This document shows, piece by piece, positions 34,342-46,787 of a DNA stretch of 64,000 nucleotides. The stretch spans positions 110,505,469 through 110,569,468 of the forward strand of contig CM043951.1 in assembly GCA_014529385.2 (NCBI GenBank). Direction: 5' to 3'. The notes beneath the pieces were generated by a model, which made no database searches, was not told where the DNA came from, and worked only from the letters and a program-made list of their open reading frames with translations. The stretch's first letter is position 1. Every line of letters starts with the position of its first letter. Both the position numbers and the translations under genes were made by a program. The stretch is from Adiantum capillus-veneris (Eukaryota > Streptophyta > Polypodiopsida > Polypodiales > Pteridaceae).

Positions 34342-34346
34342 AATGG

Positions 34347-34689
34347 TGTTGAGATGCGGGCTTTTGTTGCATCTCTTGCGTGAACAACCTCTTCCACCTA
34401 GAAAAGTGATGTGTCAATAACCCATGTGAAGAACCTCTTACAACCCATCTGTAAAGCATATCCACTTGTTTTTGTGCATAAGCAACCACAAATATCCTTC
34501 ATGTGTCAAAAGGATGCTTCTTCATATATGCATACATAGAGGCACATTATGCTCAATAAAACTAAGTCTATCATTTTGAAACTAACATACTCTATTTTAT
34601 TGTGTGCCCAATATCAAGCCCTAAGATAACTCTATTCTAATCATAATTATACCATGAATGGCACACTAACCCATCCACCATAACTTACA
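34347..34689 (+). repeat. 5' LTR of the older gag-only element
   Basis: Begins TGTTGAGATGCGGGC and ends AACTTACA. The partner is 37118-37455. Confidence 0.9.
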
Positions 34690-34691
34690 AG

Positions 34692-34703
34692 TGGTATCAA
34701 AGC
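34692..34703 (+). other. Primer-binding site, Met type with one change
   Basis: TGGTATCAAAGC, two bases after the LTR; one base differs from the standard TGGTATCAGAGC. Confidence 0.85.
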
Positions 34704-36075
34704 TTATGGTTCAATCCTATGCACTAATACCTATGTTAGATTACATTGGTGTCCTCTCTCTCTCTCTCTTCGCCATCATAATCCTCAATCAAAGCTTCTT
34801 TGAATTGCACATTGCATACACTAATCGTCTTTCTTTATAACTCTATTAATGATGTGATGTGTACTACTGAAGTGACACTACCCACATTGATAGTATAAGA
34901 AAGAGTGGAAGTGATAAGGCCCCTTTGCGTCATTAATTAGGTCAATTTGTGTGACATTTTCACTCACTTTCTTGCATCTTCGCATTAGAAATTTACCATC
35001 TCTTAGTTTTTTCATTTCCTTTTGCAATGTGTATATATAAATAACCCTTTGCACAAGCTCTATTTTAAATCCATAATCTCTAAAATCCAATGTGATTAAG
35101 CCTCACTCTCAGTAACTAGAAGTGTTTGACTTTTTCCTTGAAAGGTTCTATAGAATCCCTGCATCAATTTGGAGTTTTGTGTGTGTGCGTATGGATTTAG
35201 CAAATTATTTTGTTGCACTTTTTTTTTATGCCACATATGCATTTTTTTGTTTTGGTGGTGGGAACCACCAAAATTTAGGAGGAAAAATGTCATCACCCAA
35301 TTTGGGTCCTCTCACACACACAAAGACCACCTAGCGCCACAATCATCAAACACATACCCCATATCACTCTCTGAAACTCGGGTTACACTCACCATTTTTG
35401 TTCTAGTCAAATGTTAATCTAGCTCGATGCCTTGCTTTGGTTCTCGACCCCACCATGCTTCCACATCCGCAGCTGCAATCGACCAGAGCCTTGCCATACG
35501 AGCTTGATCCTCTCACTGCCACTCAGTCCTCACCATCAAATCCATCACCACCCATAGTCCATCTCCTGCATAGAATTTTGCGGCTTTTTCACCTGCTACC
35601 TTGTGGCGCTAACTAGGCTACCTTTAGCAACAGCAAAGGCCTCTAATTGCATGCGAATTGTAGAGCTAAGGTAGTGTGTTTCAAATTTGAAAATTAAAAT
35701 TTGAAGCTTCATTTTTTATAAGGGCACTTTCCCACCTCTTTCCAAGCATGGTAATCAAAAGCATCTAGCCCCCTCAGGCCCTTGTTCACATTCCATGACC
35801 TGAGCAAGCTTTGCCAAAGTTCAAATCCACTTACCAAAAGGCAGTTCTTACGAGTAAAAGAGTAGCACATCTTCAAAGCATCGTGCTTCAAAAAGAATTC
35901 AAAAGGATTTCCAAGCGCCAAAGTTTTCCTTTTTGAAGAGGTTCTCCATGTTATTGTGGAGAGTGACTGCAAATTCCTTTGTAAAATTTTCCCTTTGGGG
36001 GTGAGTGTACACGAGGACTAGACACTACTTTTATTAAAGAGTAAGACCTTCCTCCACATCACTTGGGGCGAACCA

Positions 36076-36931
36076 CAATGGGCGAGAAAAACATTGACAA
36101 ATTTATCGTCCAACTGTTCTACACATCGCAGTCAAAAACCAAGGCTACTTAATGCGAAAGAAGTTATGGTGTGTCATTAAGCCACTAGCTGAAGTTGACA
36201 GAGTTGAAACACGACAAATCTTAGTGCAAGTTGTAGCTAGAGATGCAAGCTCTTAGCATTCTACTAACATCACTTGACAACAACTTTGTGCATTATTTGG
36301 ATGATTGCACTACTGCATACAAAGCATGGAATACCTTATAGCAACATTTTGGCGCTATTGTCAAGCATTCTAAAACTTTCATTAAAGATGCAGAGTGTAC
36401 GGAATATTGCTTATGGATCCTGGAGAAGATGTTCATCTCTTGTCAATAGGCTCAAAAGTATCTGCACATAGCTGGCATATATAAAATGCCCAATAGAAAA
36501 TGAAGACCAAATTGTTGTGCTTCTCAAAAATTGTGCTTGATATAGATTTCAAACAAATTGTAACAATGATTAAAGGAAAAGACCCAGTTCCTAAACTTGA
36601 AGATGTAATAAACTCTCTTCAAGAGCACGAAAATAAGCTCAAAGGTAATCAACCACAGACAAATGGCACTTTTGCTGTCTCATCCAGCCGCTACAACCGG
36701 AACCACAAAAAGAACTTAAAGTGTACACATTGTGGTAGAACAAATCATCTTTCAAAGGATTGCTATGAAGTCAACCCTTGCCACATTTGTGGCAAGAACA
36801 ACCATGCTACAAAGTATTGCAGATTCAAAGATAAACCTTCACAGGTTACCAATCACAAAGAGCATTTCAAAGATAAAGAAAAATCCAAACTCAACGTCGC
36901 CACTGAAGATTCTGATGATGAGGGTATATGA
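36076..36931 (+). pseudogene. Degraded Copia-type gag with tandem CCHC knuckles
   Basis: Starts at ATGGGCGAGAAAAAC (MGEKNIDKF). The first 420 bases are full of stops but still show LLTSLDNNFVHYLDDCTTA, which aligns with IITSLHDNYVHFIDECKHA in the gag of 56983-57904. From 36500 a clean frame of 143 residues ends in two knuckles, CTHCGRTNHLSKDC and CHICGKNNHATKYC, then a Lys-rich acidic tail ending DSDDEGI. The 3' LTR begins about 190 bases beyond the stop, leaving no room for pol. Confidence 0.85.
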
Positions 36932-37117
36932 TGATATACAATGAGGATTCTCTCTTGTGTACCTTATCCTCTATGTGTGTAGGGGAGGATTGTGTGTGTT
37001 TCCACCTAATTTTGTTCGAGGATTTTCTTGTGTTTTGTTTGACTGACCCTAGTGTGTTCTAAGAGGAGGATAATCTTGTGTGAGTGATATGCAACCAAAA
37101 CCTACATAGTGGAGGAT

Positions 37118-37455
37118 TGTTGGGATACGGGCTTTTGCTACATCTCTTGTGTGAACAACCTCTTCCACCTTGAAAAGTGATGTGTCAATAACCCATATGA
37201 AGAGCCTCTTACAACCCATGTAAAGCATAGCCACCCGTGTTTGTTCATAAACAACCACATATATCCTTTATGTGTCAAAAGGCTACTTCTTTGTATATGC
37301 TTATATAGAGGCACATTATGCTTAATAAGACTAAGTCTATCATTTTGTATCTATACTCTATTGTAATGTGTGCCCAATATCAAAGCCTAAGATAACTCTA
37401 TTTTAATCATGCTTATGCCATGAATGGAACACTAACCCATCCATCATAACATACA
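37118..37455 (+). repeat. 3' LTR of the older gag-only element
   Basis: Begins TGTTGGGATACGGGC, preceded by GTGGAGGAT (a short purine-rich tract); ends AACATACA. Confidence 0.9.
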
Positions 37456-37779
37456 AATGGGCATTCATGGTCTATGAAACTTTTCTATCGGGCTCGTGAC
37501 TTATTAGGGTGTGTAAATGTTGCTAACATGCTTCTACTGATGAGGTGGTTTTGTATGCACCTCGTATTAAATTTATTGGTACCTTTTTGTAGCTCCTTTG
37601 GAAACAGGCTCCAACCAAGCCATTAGGTCATGGAGGTGGTGATTAGTATTATGGTAATTACATGTGGGCTACTTCTCTTCACTTTATTGATTGGAAACAT
37701 CCAAGGGATTTTAAGATTTCTTCCAATTGTATTTCTCTTTTATGAATTTTTCATTGATCCTCCAACCTTTACTCACTTC

Positions 37780-38120
37780 TCCTTGTGCTAACAGGTTTTC
37801 CTACATTTAATGAAAACCAAGAAAGAAGCCATGAAGCTGATGCTACGGGATCTGGAGTGCTAGAATCCGTCATTAGCTTCCACCACGTTTGAGACAAAGA
37901 GTTGGAAGATATGAGTGTCATCATTTTGCAGCTACACATGGTATGGATGAATTCAAGATGGTTTGTGGTCTGCGAGAAGGGCTAAGATGAGGTATTAAGC
38001 AAGATTTATCTGTGGATCTTATTCACCAGAAAAGTTTTTCTCTTGAAATGTTTTCAAGTGCAATAATTTAGTTTGCATTAAGGAAGGCAGAATGAAATAA
38101 GAAAGTTCATATTTTCCTTC
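37780..38120 (+). pseudogene. Possible Gypsy gag fragment
   Basis: A plus frame broken by stops reads FKMVCGLREGLR...GIKQDLSVDLIHQKSFSLEMFSSAI near 37950-38070, resembling the capsid segment of Ty3 gag in which a short G-L-R motif precedes an I-K-x-D-L turn. It lies 0.8 kb before a Gypsy RNase H relic on the same strand, so both may belong to one gutted element. Confidence 0.4.
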
Positions 38121-38919
38121 ATTTTTATCTCTAGAGGTTCCTCCTTTTGAGCAAATGAACTCTCTACTTCTCAATAACATTTATGAGCGACTGAAGCCAC
38201 ATCTTTTCATTTTTCTTCATGTAGTGGTTTGATATAGATAGCTTATTTATGTGCAGGTCTGTAGTCTTGATGTTTAAAGGATGACAATTTCTACTAATAA
38301 TCATGTAATTCCATGCTCTTAAGACTATTGGTCTTCTGGGAGACTTACTGTAAGTTAATGTGTGGTGACACTCGCATAGATCATACATGGAAAAAATCGA
38401 TATTCAAAGTGCCTTTTGAATAAGGAAATACTAACTTACAAGATTGTTTTTCCATACATCCATTGAGATTTCCTTTTTTGGACTTTCTCAAAGCTTTATT
38501 CCTACCTTGAACATTGTAATTCCCTCAAGAAGCACGTGGAATTAATGTAGTTGTGCAATAACTATGTGCACAAACTAGAGTCAATGTAGCTGTGCAATAA
38601 CTGAGTGCACTTAAGGTAGTCTTCATTCTAGACAACCACCAAAATATACTATGTCAATTTTGACCCTAAGTAATATTCATTTCTGAGAGAGTGCCATAAA
38701 ATGTATGCTACCAATGTATTGTTCATTATAATGGCAAGCCAACATGAAGCTAAGCTTCAAATGTCCCCTTCTTTGTGTTGTGTTTTTTGCACTATTTTTG
38801 CTTAGCATCTCAGAACAAAAGGTGTTATTTTTGTCATAGGCTAGTTCAACTACTGTGGGTGCTCTCTCTCAAAGAAACGGTTATTAAAGATTGAATTTTG
38901 AAAATTCCAAAATTGGGGT

Positions 38920-39160
38920 AACCTTTTGTGGTAACATGTGATGCAAGCGAGGAACAAATGGAATGCTTTTATCTCAGGAGGGAAGAGTTGTTGCATATAA
39001 ATCTAGGAAGTTGAGAAGGCGTGAAGTGAATTATCCTATGCATGATTTGAAGTTAGGAGCTATTGTTCATGCTTTGAAATATTTGGATCATTTGTTTCTT
39101 GGTCTGAAATTTGAATTAAGGAGTGACCATTAGAGTTTAAAGTATATTTTCACAGCCAGT
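38920..39160 (+). pseudogene. Gypsy RNase H relic
   Basis: Plus-strand frames encode VVTCDAS, then after a frame change EGRVVAYKSRKLRRREVNYPMHDLKLGAIVHALKYLDHLF (given here in part) and ELRSDH followed by TAG and SLKYIFT. This is the conserved Gypsy RNase H, with the almost invariant Gln of DHQSLKY replaced by TAG. It is cut off at the CT microsatellite. Confidence 0.8.
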
Positions 39161-39180
39161 ACACGTAATACTCTGCATTG

Positions 39181-39299
<119 letters not shown>

Positions 39300-39353
39300 C
39301 AGATGAGTTGCTCTATAGCGCTAGCACCCGCAATCACTCACTCTCCAACAATT

Positions 39354-39365
39354 TGGTATCAGAGC
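39354..39365 (+). other. Primer-binding site of a Copia relic
   Basis: TGGTATCAGAGC, three bases after CTCCAACA, which is a plausible LTR 3' end at 39350. The LTR start cannot be placed, since the upstream side is microsatellite and Gypsy debris. Confidence 0.8.
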
Positions 39366-40594
39366 CGCGTTCTACGTCCTTCCATGCACACAACACATGA
39401 TAAAATTAAAAGCATGTACACGTATATTGTTTGAGGATCAAAGGCAAACTGAGTCTCCTCATGCAAGACAAAGCAATCCCTAATCCTGGGGAGTCCACCA
39501 TATAAAAGTTTCATATAGCACGTGCGAACAAGAGGTATTTAAATAATCCCCTACCTGTATATCTTCAAGTATTATGTGTGCCCCTTATGCATGCATTTTT
39601 TTTAAAAAATAACTAGCCCTTGTGTATGAAAATTTTCACTATCTCAATTTTAAAAACCTTCATGTAAGTATATTTTTTTATAGATGTACCTAATCATAAA
39701 TCCCTTATTTTGTTCGCATGTGCTATCTTACATATTTCCTAGTGGACACCCCGGGTCCTTAATTCACACGAGAAATTACAGCCCACATGTTGCTCTTTTG
39801 CAGTAGCAAAATCTGCATCAAAATTGCAAATTTTGTGCACAAAAGCTTCAAAAATTTTGGGTATTTTCATGTACAAGTGAAATTTCACTCAGCTAAGTCG
39901 ATTTCATTAATATTTGTGCATATTCATATCCAAAAAAAATTAATCTTTTGTAAAATTTGCTTAAATTTTTCCGCTTTGCTCATATTTTACTCTTGGGATC
40001 ATGTATTAATGCAATAGTGGTAGATTCATCAGTGAAATTTTGGGGATTTTGCTGAAATTATAGATTTTTTAAACACTGACACCAACTGAAATTTGTAGAT
40101 TTTGGTAAAATTGATTTGTGTTGTACACTTTGGGAACATTATTAAAGCAAAATTTTGTGTTGTAAACTGTGGATTTACCTCCCACTTGTGAGAATTTGGA
40201 GAAATTGCAGAGATTGCATGGTGCTTTGTGTACTAGAAATCGATATAAACGTTTATGTATACAATATATGTGCTGGGTAACTCTCATCGAGCTAATATAT
40301 TGCTGAATATTCATATTGCAGCTATTCTATAGATCATTTGCAGATCTGGGATCGTTGCAATTGCATTTTTGGTGTTATTATTGAAGTGGGAGTCACTTGA
40401 TGGTGACGTATGCGTGTTATGTACGTTGAAGTTTCAACATCAGCACATTTAGTGTTGTATATGCATTTGGGGCATACTGGTGGTGATCCTTGCTCTTAAT
40501 CTTGCTATGAAATTGGATTGCATATGGATAAATATTCAGCTGTTATTTACTATCATGAATTGCAGCATTTGTACCTTTGATGCATTGCTAAAAT
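39366..40594 (+). other. Leader of the Copia relic
   Basis: AT-rich non-coding sequence between the primer site and the gag start. No domain or RNA gene is recognised. Confidence 0.5.
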
Positions 40595-41648
40595 ATGGCT
40601 ACTAATGTTTCGACTAGTAGTGACACTAAGTCCCTCCTTGAAATCTAGATTTTTGATGGCACTGGCTTTGATCTGTGGAAGTACATAACATAAGGCATTT
40701 TGTTTCTCAAGGATTGTGATGATGCGCTCTTCAACACTAAGCATGTAACCATGCCAAATGAGGATTGAGATAGGATGCTTTCACAAATATTTTAGTTAGT
40801 TGCAGAATTTAGGTTTGTCAGTCTTTGATGATAACTTGAAGGCTATTTTCCTGTTGATGACCTTGCTTGATAGGTGGGAATCTTTGGTTGTTTCACTTAG
40901 CAACAACCCTGCTTTAACCTTTGATAATGTTCATGGCTCTATCATGAATGAAGAAATCAGGAGGAAGTCTAGTGGTGAAAGTAGTGGCTCAGCTTATCAA
41001 GTTAGAGGTAGATCTGAAAAGAGGGGGAATGCAACCAGTAAAGGAAAAAGTAGAACTAGAAGAACGGGCAAACAACATGCTATGACTTTCTATCAATGTT
41101 GGCATAAAGGGCACAAAAAGCCCGATTGTCAATACTACAAGAAAGAGCATGAAAAAAAGAAATAACAAGGAAAGAAAACGAAGGATCACAAGAAAGATGA
41201 TAACAGTTCTTCCTCAAGAGAAGTTGCTAAAGCAAACATTGAATCTAGTGTGGTCATTAAAGAGCTTCTTGATACTGATGAAGTGCTTGTTGCACCCTCA
41301 TGCATTAATGGAGATGATATGGCAACAGCAGATGATATGCACAATGTCACCAAAAGGGAAGTGATTGATGCTTTACTTTCAACTCAAGATGGGCTGTCAC
41401 AATCTTGGATAGTGGAAAATAGTGCTTCGTTTCATGTTACTCCCTCTCTGGAGTCATTTTCTTCCTATACTATAGGTTGCCTAGGCAAGATCTACCTGGC
41501 CAACAACTATGCATGTGAGATAGAGGGCATGGGCACTATTTACTTTGCTCTCAAAAATGGCCAAGAGTTGGTTTTGCACGACGTTAGATATGTCTGTGGA
41601 ATTAATTTTTTCTTGTATATGTGGGGGCACAAAGACGACAATCACTAA
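40595..41648 (+). pseudogene. Copia gag-protease relic
   Basis: The ATG at 40595 begins a Copia-type gag (KSLLEI then FDGTGFDLWK, with stops between). A cleaner stretch at 40800-41165 carries capsid helices and a damaged knuckle (QCWHKGHKKPDC; the first Cys is missing). After a frame change, 41250-41648 encodes the start of a Copia protease: SWIVENSASFHVTP, where the catalytic D-S-G-A has become E-N-S-A, then YLANNYACEIEGMG and LHDVRYVCGI. No integrase or RT follows. Confidence 0.85.
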
Positions 41649-42100
41649 ACATTCAAATCACATTCACATCAGTACTTTTGTTGATATCTTGGATGAGAAT
41701 CATGATCAATGGAAACATATATAGCAATCACATCTAGATCTATCACTGATCTGCATAGATTTCTTGAGTGACTAAATCTTATTACTATCATGTCCATCTC
41801 ATCTCTCCGAAAAACAAGACCAAAATGATGTAGTCATTTTGTCTTTCAAAAATACACTCAAACACTACTCACATGAAAGAAGTACATGTAACAAATGTAT
41901 TTTGGGAATTTTGAGTTTTAAGTACTACTTTCATAAATTCATACTACAAAATACTATCAACCATTCGGTATCCCTCAAATCCAAAGGAAAATCAGTGGCT
42001 TTATTCCATGTAGGTAATCTGTGACAAAGGAGCAGAGTAACTCCCCTCTTGTGCAATCCTATCTATACCTAATTCAACCTTGCTGATCTTTGGGATCTCT
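41649..42100. other. No feature recognised
   Basis: Unassigned sequence between the Copia relic and the outer chromovirus relic; the boundary of neither is visible. Confidence 0.5.
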
Positions 42101-42801
42101 TAGAATAGTCACAGCTAGACCAAAAGCCTCATTGTAAAGTTCGAGATCCGAAGAGTATTTGCTAGGGCCTCCTCCTCCATCCACTTCACATTTAATGTTG
42201 GATAGTTCTTGAATTTAACTAAGAACCATTGTCTCACTTTACTTTTCACTTTCCTTTCCTTGTGAGCCAATATTTATTATGGAACAAGAATCTCCTTGCT
42301 CTCTTCTACTTCACATTTCCCCTCGGGCTCCTTGTCCATTGCCACCTCACCTTTGAAACGTTTTAAGAAACTCACATGAAATGTATGTAAATCTTCCAAG
42401 TATCTTGCAGCAAACTCACATGAAAAATATTGTGAATCTTCCAAGTATCTTGCAACTTCAGTCTAAAGCATACATCCTTGATCTTCTCTTGAGTCTGGAA
42501 AGGGCCATAGTATCACATACTTAGCTTCGGAAAAAATCACTCCTTCCCCTTTTGTTTTCTCAGGCGTGCCTTCTCAAATCGTAAAAGCACCCAATCATCT
42601 TCCTTCAGCTGCAAGTCTCACCGATACTTGTCTGCTACCTTATTATGTTGTGCTTGGGACTTCTAAAGTGCCTTGTGCACCTTGGCAAAAGGAGTGTCCA
42701 GATCTCGCGTGTAATTATCCGCTACAAAAATCTTATCTTTGCTGCTTCCAAACGGCGGTACCTTCTTAGCAGCCTCCATTACCTCAAATGGTGCCTTCCT
42801 C
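42101..42801 (-). pseudogene. Outer chromovirus relic, integrase C-terminus and chromodomain
   Basis: Read on the minus strand from 42801: KAPFEVMEAAKKVPPFGSS, then NYTRDLDTPFAKVHKA, then EDDWVLLRFEKARLR, then FHVSLLKRFKGE, and a chromodomain-like end (FLVKFKNYPTL followed by VKWMEEE, about 42190-42330), with several stops. This continues directly, in frame across the shared TCCTC, from the integrase at 47698 and beyond, so one older element has been split by the insertion at 42802-47697. Confidence 0.85.
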
Positions 42802-43300
42802 GTTCAGGTTCATGCGGTAGGGTAGGAGGTTCAACGAAATCGACCAGAATCAATGACATTGTCGTCCCCATGTAATTGCTTACATAAATGGATTACATGA
42901 AACACCGAATGGATACGGGAATGTGTAGGTAACGATAGTTTGTCGGCACGATCACCAACTTTCTTGAGTATTTTGAAAGGGCCACAATATCGTGGAGATA
43001 ATTTAGGTGTTGGCCCAATTTTCAGACTTTCTGAATGCTCTGGCACACGTAAAAATACTTCCTCTCCTTCCTCAAAGGTAACTTGCCGATGTTTCTCATC
43101 AGCGTACTTCTTATACTGATCCTGCGCTTGTTGGACGTTCTGACGAGTGAGTTTCAGCATATCCATGTGGTCTTGGAGAAAATCCTTAAACTGTTGGAGT
43201 TTTTCGGTTGCCAATCGTGAACAAAGCCATGTAAACCGGGCTAGTAAAACTGTCGTCGTACGAGAGCATAAGTCTTTCTAATACCCGGGTGCCCTGCACT
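42802..43300 (-). pseudogene. Nested Gypsy integrase C-terminal region (catalytic core deleted)
   Basis: The minus strand encodes ATEKLQQFKDFLQDHMDMLK, then YKKYADEKHRQVTFEEGEEV, then SPRYCGPFKILKKVGD, the linker and GPY/F module of integrase, ending at VDFVEPPTLPHEPE against the junction. Just upstream the zinc-binding region (GHPGIRKTYALVRRQFY) passes almost directly into this segment, so the D,D,E catalytic core is missing. Confidence 0.8.
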
Positions 43301-44086
43301 TGGACTGTCATAACATTCATAAAAAATTTGGCGTTGAATGTCTGTGTCCGTCGGTAAACAAAATCTCCCCTTATGGAGTAGGTACCCATTGTCGATTGTT
43401 AAATTCTTCCATCGTTGTAGTTCATCACTTGATAGAGGAGAACTGCATGTGGAGATTAATGATACACTACCACCATTGGAGTGAGAAGGATCCCTCATTT
43501 GCACATGGCTCCACACTTTGGAATTTGCGTCATCCTGCTCATATTTGCCCTTTAGAGAATCCAAAAATTCACTACGAAGTCCCGTGAACAAGAGAGAATT
43601 GATCTCAGGCATACGACTAAGAGCGTCAGCCACCACATCGTATCGTACTTTACGATATCAAAGCTTTTCATCATATTCCTGAAGAATCTCAGTCCACCTG
43701 GCTTTTCGACCCTTCAAGTCGGTTTGTTATGTAAACCATTTAATGCTTTCATGGTCAAACACAATCTCAAATTGAGTGCCATACAAATAATGTCTCCATG
43801 TTTTCAAGGCAGACACTATTGCATAGAGTTCCCGTTCATAAGCAGAATAATTTTGTTGTGTTGAATCAAGCTTCTTGCTTTCAAATGCAATTGGTCGCCC
43901 TTCTTGTAGCAGGACTGCTCCAATAGAACGGTCAATGGCATCCGTTTCCAAAACGAATGGTTTCAAAGGATTTACAATAGCTAGAATTGGAGTTGTAGCT
44001 AATGCATCCTTGAGCGTATCAAAACTATGTTGCTGAGTGGGTCCCCACTGAAAGGTCTTGCCTTTACCTTTCAGTTGGGCCATCAT
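43241..44086 (-). pseudogene. Nested Gypsy RNase H and integrase N-terminus
   Basis: 43727-44086 holds RNase H (FVLETDAIDRSIGAVLLQEG, YSAYERELYAIVSAL, then DHESIKWFT in place of DHQSLK). 43241-43636 begins VADALSR, the standard RNase H end, and continues to the integrase zinc region GHPGIRKTY. The two are separated by stops near 43640-43720. Confidence 0.85.
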
Positions 44087-44857
44087 GGGAGCAGCAACAT
44101 AAGCATATTTTTTTACGAACCTTCGATAAAAACCTGCAAATCCGTAAAAAATATGTAACTCTTCCAGATTTTTAGGAGAAGGTCACTACCAAATGGTATC
44201 CACTTTGGATTGATCCATGTGTAGCCCAGCTGAAATAACATGCCCAATATAGTGAATTTTCTCCTTCAAAAAATCACACTTAGATTCCTTGGCATATAAT
44301 TGATTTGTTCGTAACAATTCGAACACCTACCTCAGATGTTGTAAGTGTTCTTCCTCAAAAGCAATGTATACTAGAATATCATCGAGAAAAACGATGACAA
44401 ATTTGCCCAACTACGGTTTCAAGACACTATCCATAAGTGTCATGAATGTTGCAGGTGCATTGGTTAACCCAAAAGGAATAACCAAAAACCTGTAGTGTCC
44501 AAAGCTTGTTCGGAATGCAGTTTTGGGTACATCAACAAGTCGAATACGTACTTGGTGATAACTTGACCGCAAGTGAGTGAGCTTGTCTAACAACTCATCC
44601 ATGCGTGGCAATGGGTACTTGTTCTTAACAGTAACCGCAATTAATCCACGGTAGTCTACGCACATGCGCATACTACCATCTATTTTCTTCACTAATAAGA
44701 TAGGAGAAGCCCATGGTGAAGAACTGGGTTGGATAAACCCTTTGCTAAGATAGTCAGCAAACTGACGTTCCACCTTAGCAGCTTCAAAGTAACTCATTAG
44801 GTAGGGTGGTTTACTTATTGGTTTACTGCCTGCAACCAGATCGATGCTATGTTGCAC
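44087..44857 (-). pseudogene. Nested Gypsy reverse transcriptase
   Basis: 44411-44857 encodes [20 protein letters not shown], then [20 protein letters not shown], then [20 protein letters not shown] and [10 protein letters not shown]. The catalytic F-x-DD box lies just beyond, in broken frames (near 44380-44400 the minus strand reads VIVFLDDI). The thumb and connection region up to 44087 is recognisable but interrupted. Confidence 0.85.
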
Positions 44858-44916
44858 AGCTCGCGTTGGCGGTAATCTTGATGGAAAATCATTAGGAAAA
44901 ACATTGTGAAATTCCT

Positions 44917-45551
44917 TTAATAAATTTTTAAATCACTAGCAATCTTTTCTTGTTGAGAAGTAGCCGTTGGTGGAAGAGATGAGAGAGAAGCATGCAGCGT
45001 TGAGGAATGTTCAACAAATTCAATATTGGAGAGAAAATGAGACAATGAGTAACACAAGCAAACTTGGTCTATTTCATTATCAGAAACGAGTTGCATAAGC
45101 TCAGTTGTACATAATAGTGGTGAGGAAGGCACATCCTTCTCTCCTAACAACAACACATGTGTGCCATGGGATTCAAACATCAAGCTGTTGTGCTCATAGC
45201 TACACTTCAGTGATGGTCCTAGGCTATGCAACCATTCCCTACCAAGTACCACATCTGCCCTCTCCATGTTCATAACTTGAAAATCCAAGGATGTGGAGTA
45301 GCCTTGTACTTCCAACGGTATAGCTCGGACTTGAGTATCCCAAATTTTGGCATCAAACCATCCTTGTAGCAGTGGGAACTTGGAGTTTGAGGCAATTTGA
45401 GTTTTTTCACCAATGCATAATTAATGAAATTGTGAGTAGCACCGTCATCTACCAAGATGCACACCTTGTGCCCTTGCAGAGACCCGTGCATATGCACTCT
45501 CATGTGGTCCGAAGGTCTATTGCCACATGGAAGCTGTGATACAGCATTCAT
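44917..45551 (-). pseudogene. Nested Gypsy protease
   Basis: 45270-45551 carries the protease active site VCILVDDGATHNFIN (D-D-G-A in place of D-S/T-G-A) and the following strands; the rest (DVVLGREWLHSLGP) is in another frame at 44917-45315. Confidence 0.8.
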
Positions 45552-46787
45552 GCACCACCTCAGTGTGTGTTACTTCAACTGTGGAGAATCGTGAGGAAGC
45601 CTCAAGAGGTAGCGATTGCACCATGTGCATTGCTTTCTCCTTGCCATGAGCAGCAGATTTCCCCTTGGGACAATCCTTTTTGCCATGGCCACTTCCCAAG
45701 CATTGAAAACATAACTTTTCTTTTTTAGCCTTATCAAAGTCCTGAGGAGAGAGATGACCACGGGACCCCTTGGGTTTTTTAGCTACTTCAAAATTGGCTA
45801 CTATAAACTTCTTTTTGTTGTGCCCATATTCCGTACGTGTATTACCATGTGTATTAGTAGGCATGTGATTATTATGTGATTTATTTTCATCTGGATCATC
45901 ATGAATGTGTACTTTCATTATGGCCTCCTCAAGTATTTTAGGGTCCTGAGTCTTGACGTCCTTCTTAAGCTCTGGCGTCAGACAACGGATAAACCCACAT
46001 ACTTGCTGAAAGGTGTCTAGTCCTTCCAACTTGAGGATAACATCTCGATAGTGAGAGATATATTCAAGTAATAATGGTTGTTGGCGCATGGAACACGTAT
46101 CCCAAGCCGTCCAATTTTGATCTACGTCATTTTTAGGCAAGAATTATTTGCGAAACATAGCCTCAAAGGCTGCCCAACTTTGTGGTATGATATTCTTCTC
46201 CTTGAGAGACATCCACCATTTGTAGGCCTTGCCTTCCAGAGTTAAACTTGTTTGCAGTGCTCTGACTGCATCTGGAGTACGCCGTAAGGCATGAATTCCA
46301 TCCCACTTGCTGAGAAAGATATTCACTGCATCCTTATTGTGATCTTGGTCTTCTCCCTTAAAAGTCGGTGGTTTGGTGTTTATCGATAACTCATCCACCT
46401 CCTTTGCAGTGAGAGTGTGCAAAGAAAATCTGGAGATGGACCATGTCCATGATCAGAAGGGCCTTGCCCCTGAGTAGTAGTGTGCTCATGCATGTGTGTG
46501 TCAACAGGGCCCTTGGCCTGCTGCTATGTAAGTTGTATCACTAACGTAGATAATTTAGTGACGTTTTCATTTAAAGATGCAAAATTCCCTTACATTACTG
46601 ATATGCGTGTCTGAAGTGCACGAAATTCTTGAATATCAAGCAACTCATAAGCGTCATCACCTCCCGTAGCATCGCGGGCACCCTCCGTGAGAGCATCCGA
46701 CCGCGAGTCATAATGGGCAGGATCATGCGTATGATGCTCAAAATCAAAGGTCATATTGATATCTGAATCCATGGCAACACCGTGCAC
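45517..46787 (-). pseudogene. Nested Gypsy gag
   Basis: Three minus-strand frames in order: N-terminal part 46590-46787, capsid 46144-46422 (PPTFKGED, then YKWWMSLKEKN) and capsid end plus knuckle 45517-46140 (VCGFIRCLTPELKKDV, then CFQCLGSGHGKKDC). A stop lies between the second and third frames at 46141-46143 and a frame change between the first and second. Confidence 0.8.

Larger units (their letters stand above)
34347..37455 (+). mobile_element. Gag-only Copia-type element (TR-GAG-like), older copy
   Basis: Two LTRs of about 340 bases (34347-34689, 37118-37455), each starting TGTTG and ending ACA, are flanked by AATGG on both sides (34342-34346, 37456-37460). A primer site TGGTATCAAAGC follows the left LTR. 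The inside is only about 2.4 kb and contains a degraded gag with two zinc knuckles and no protease, RT, RNase H or integrase. The LTRs differ at many positions (about 10%), so the insertion is old. The structure fits TR-GAG non-autonomous retrotransposons. Confidence 0.9.
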
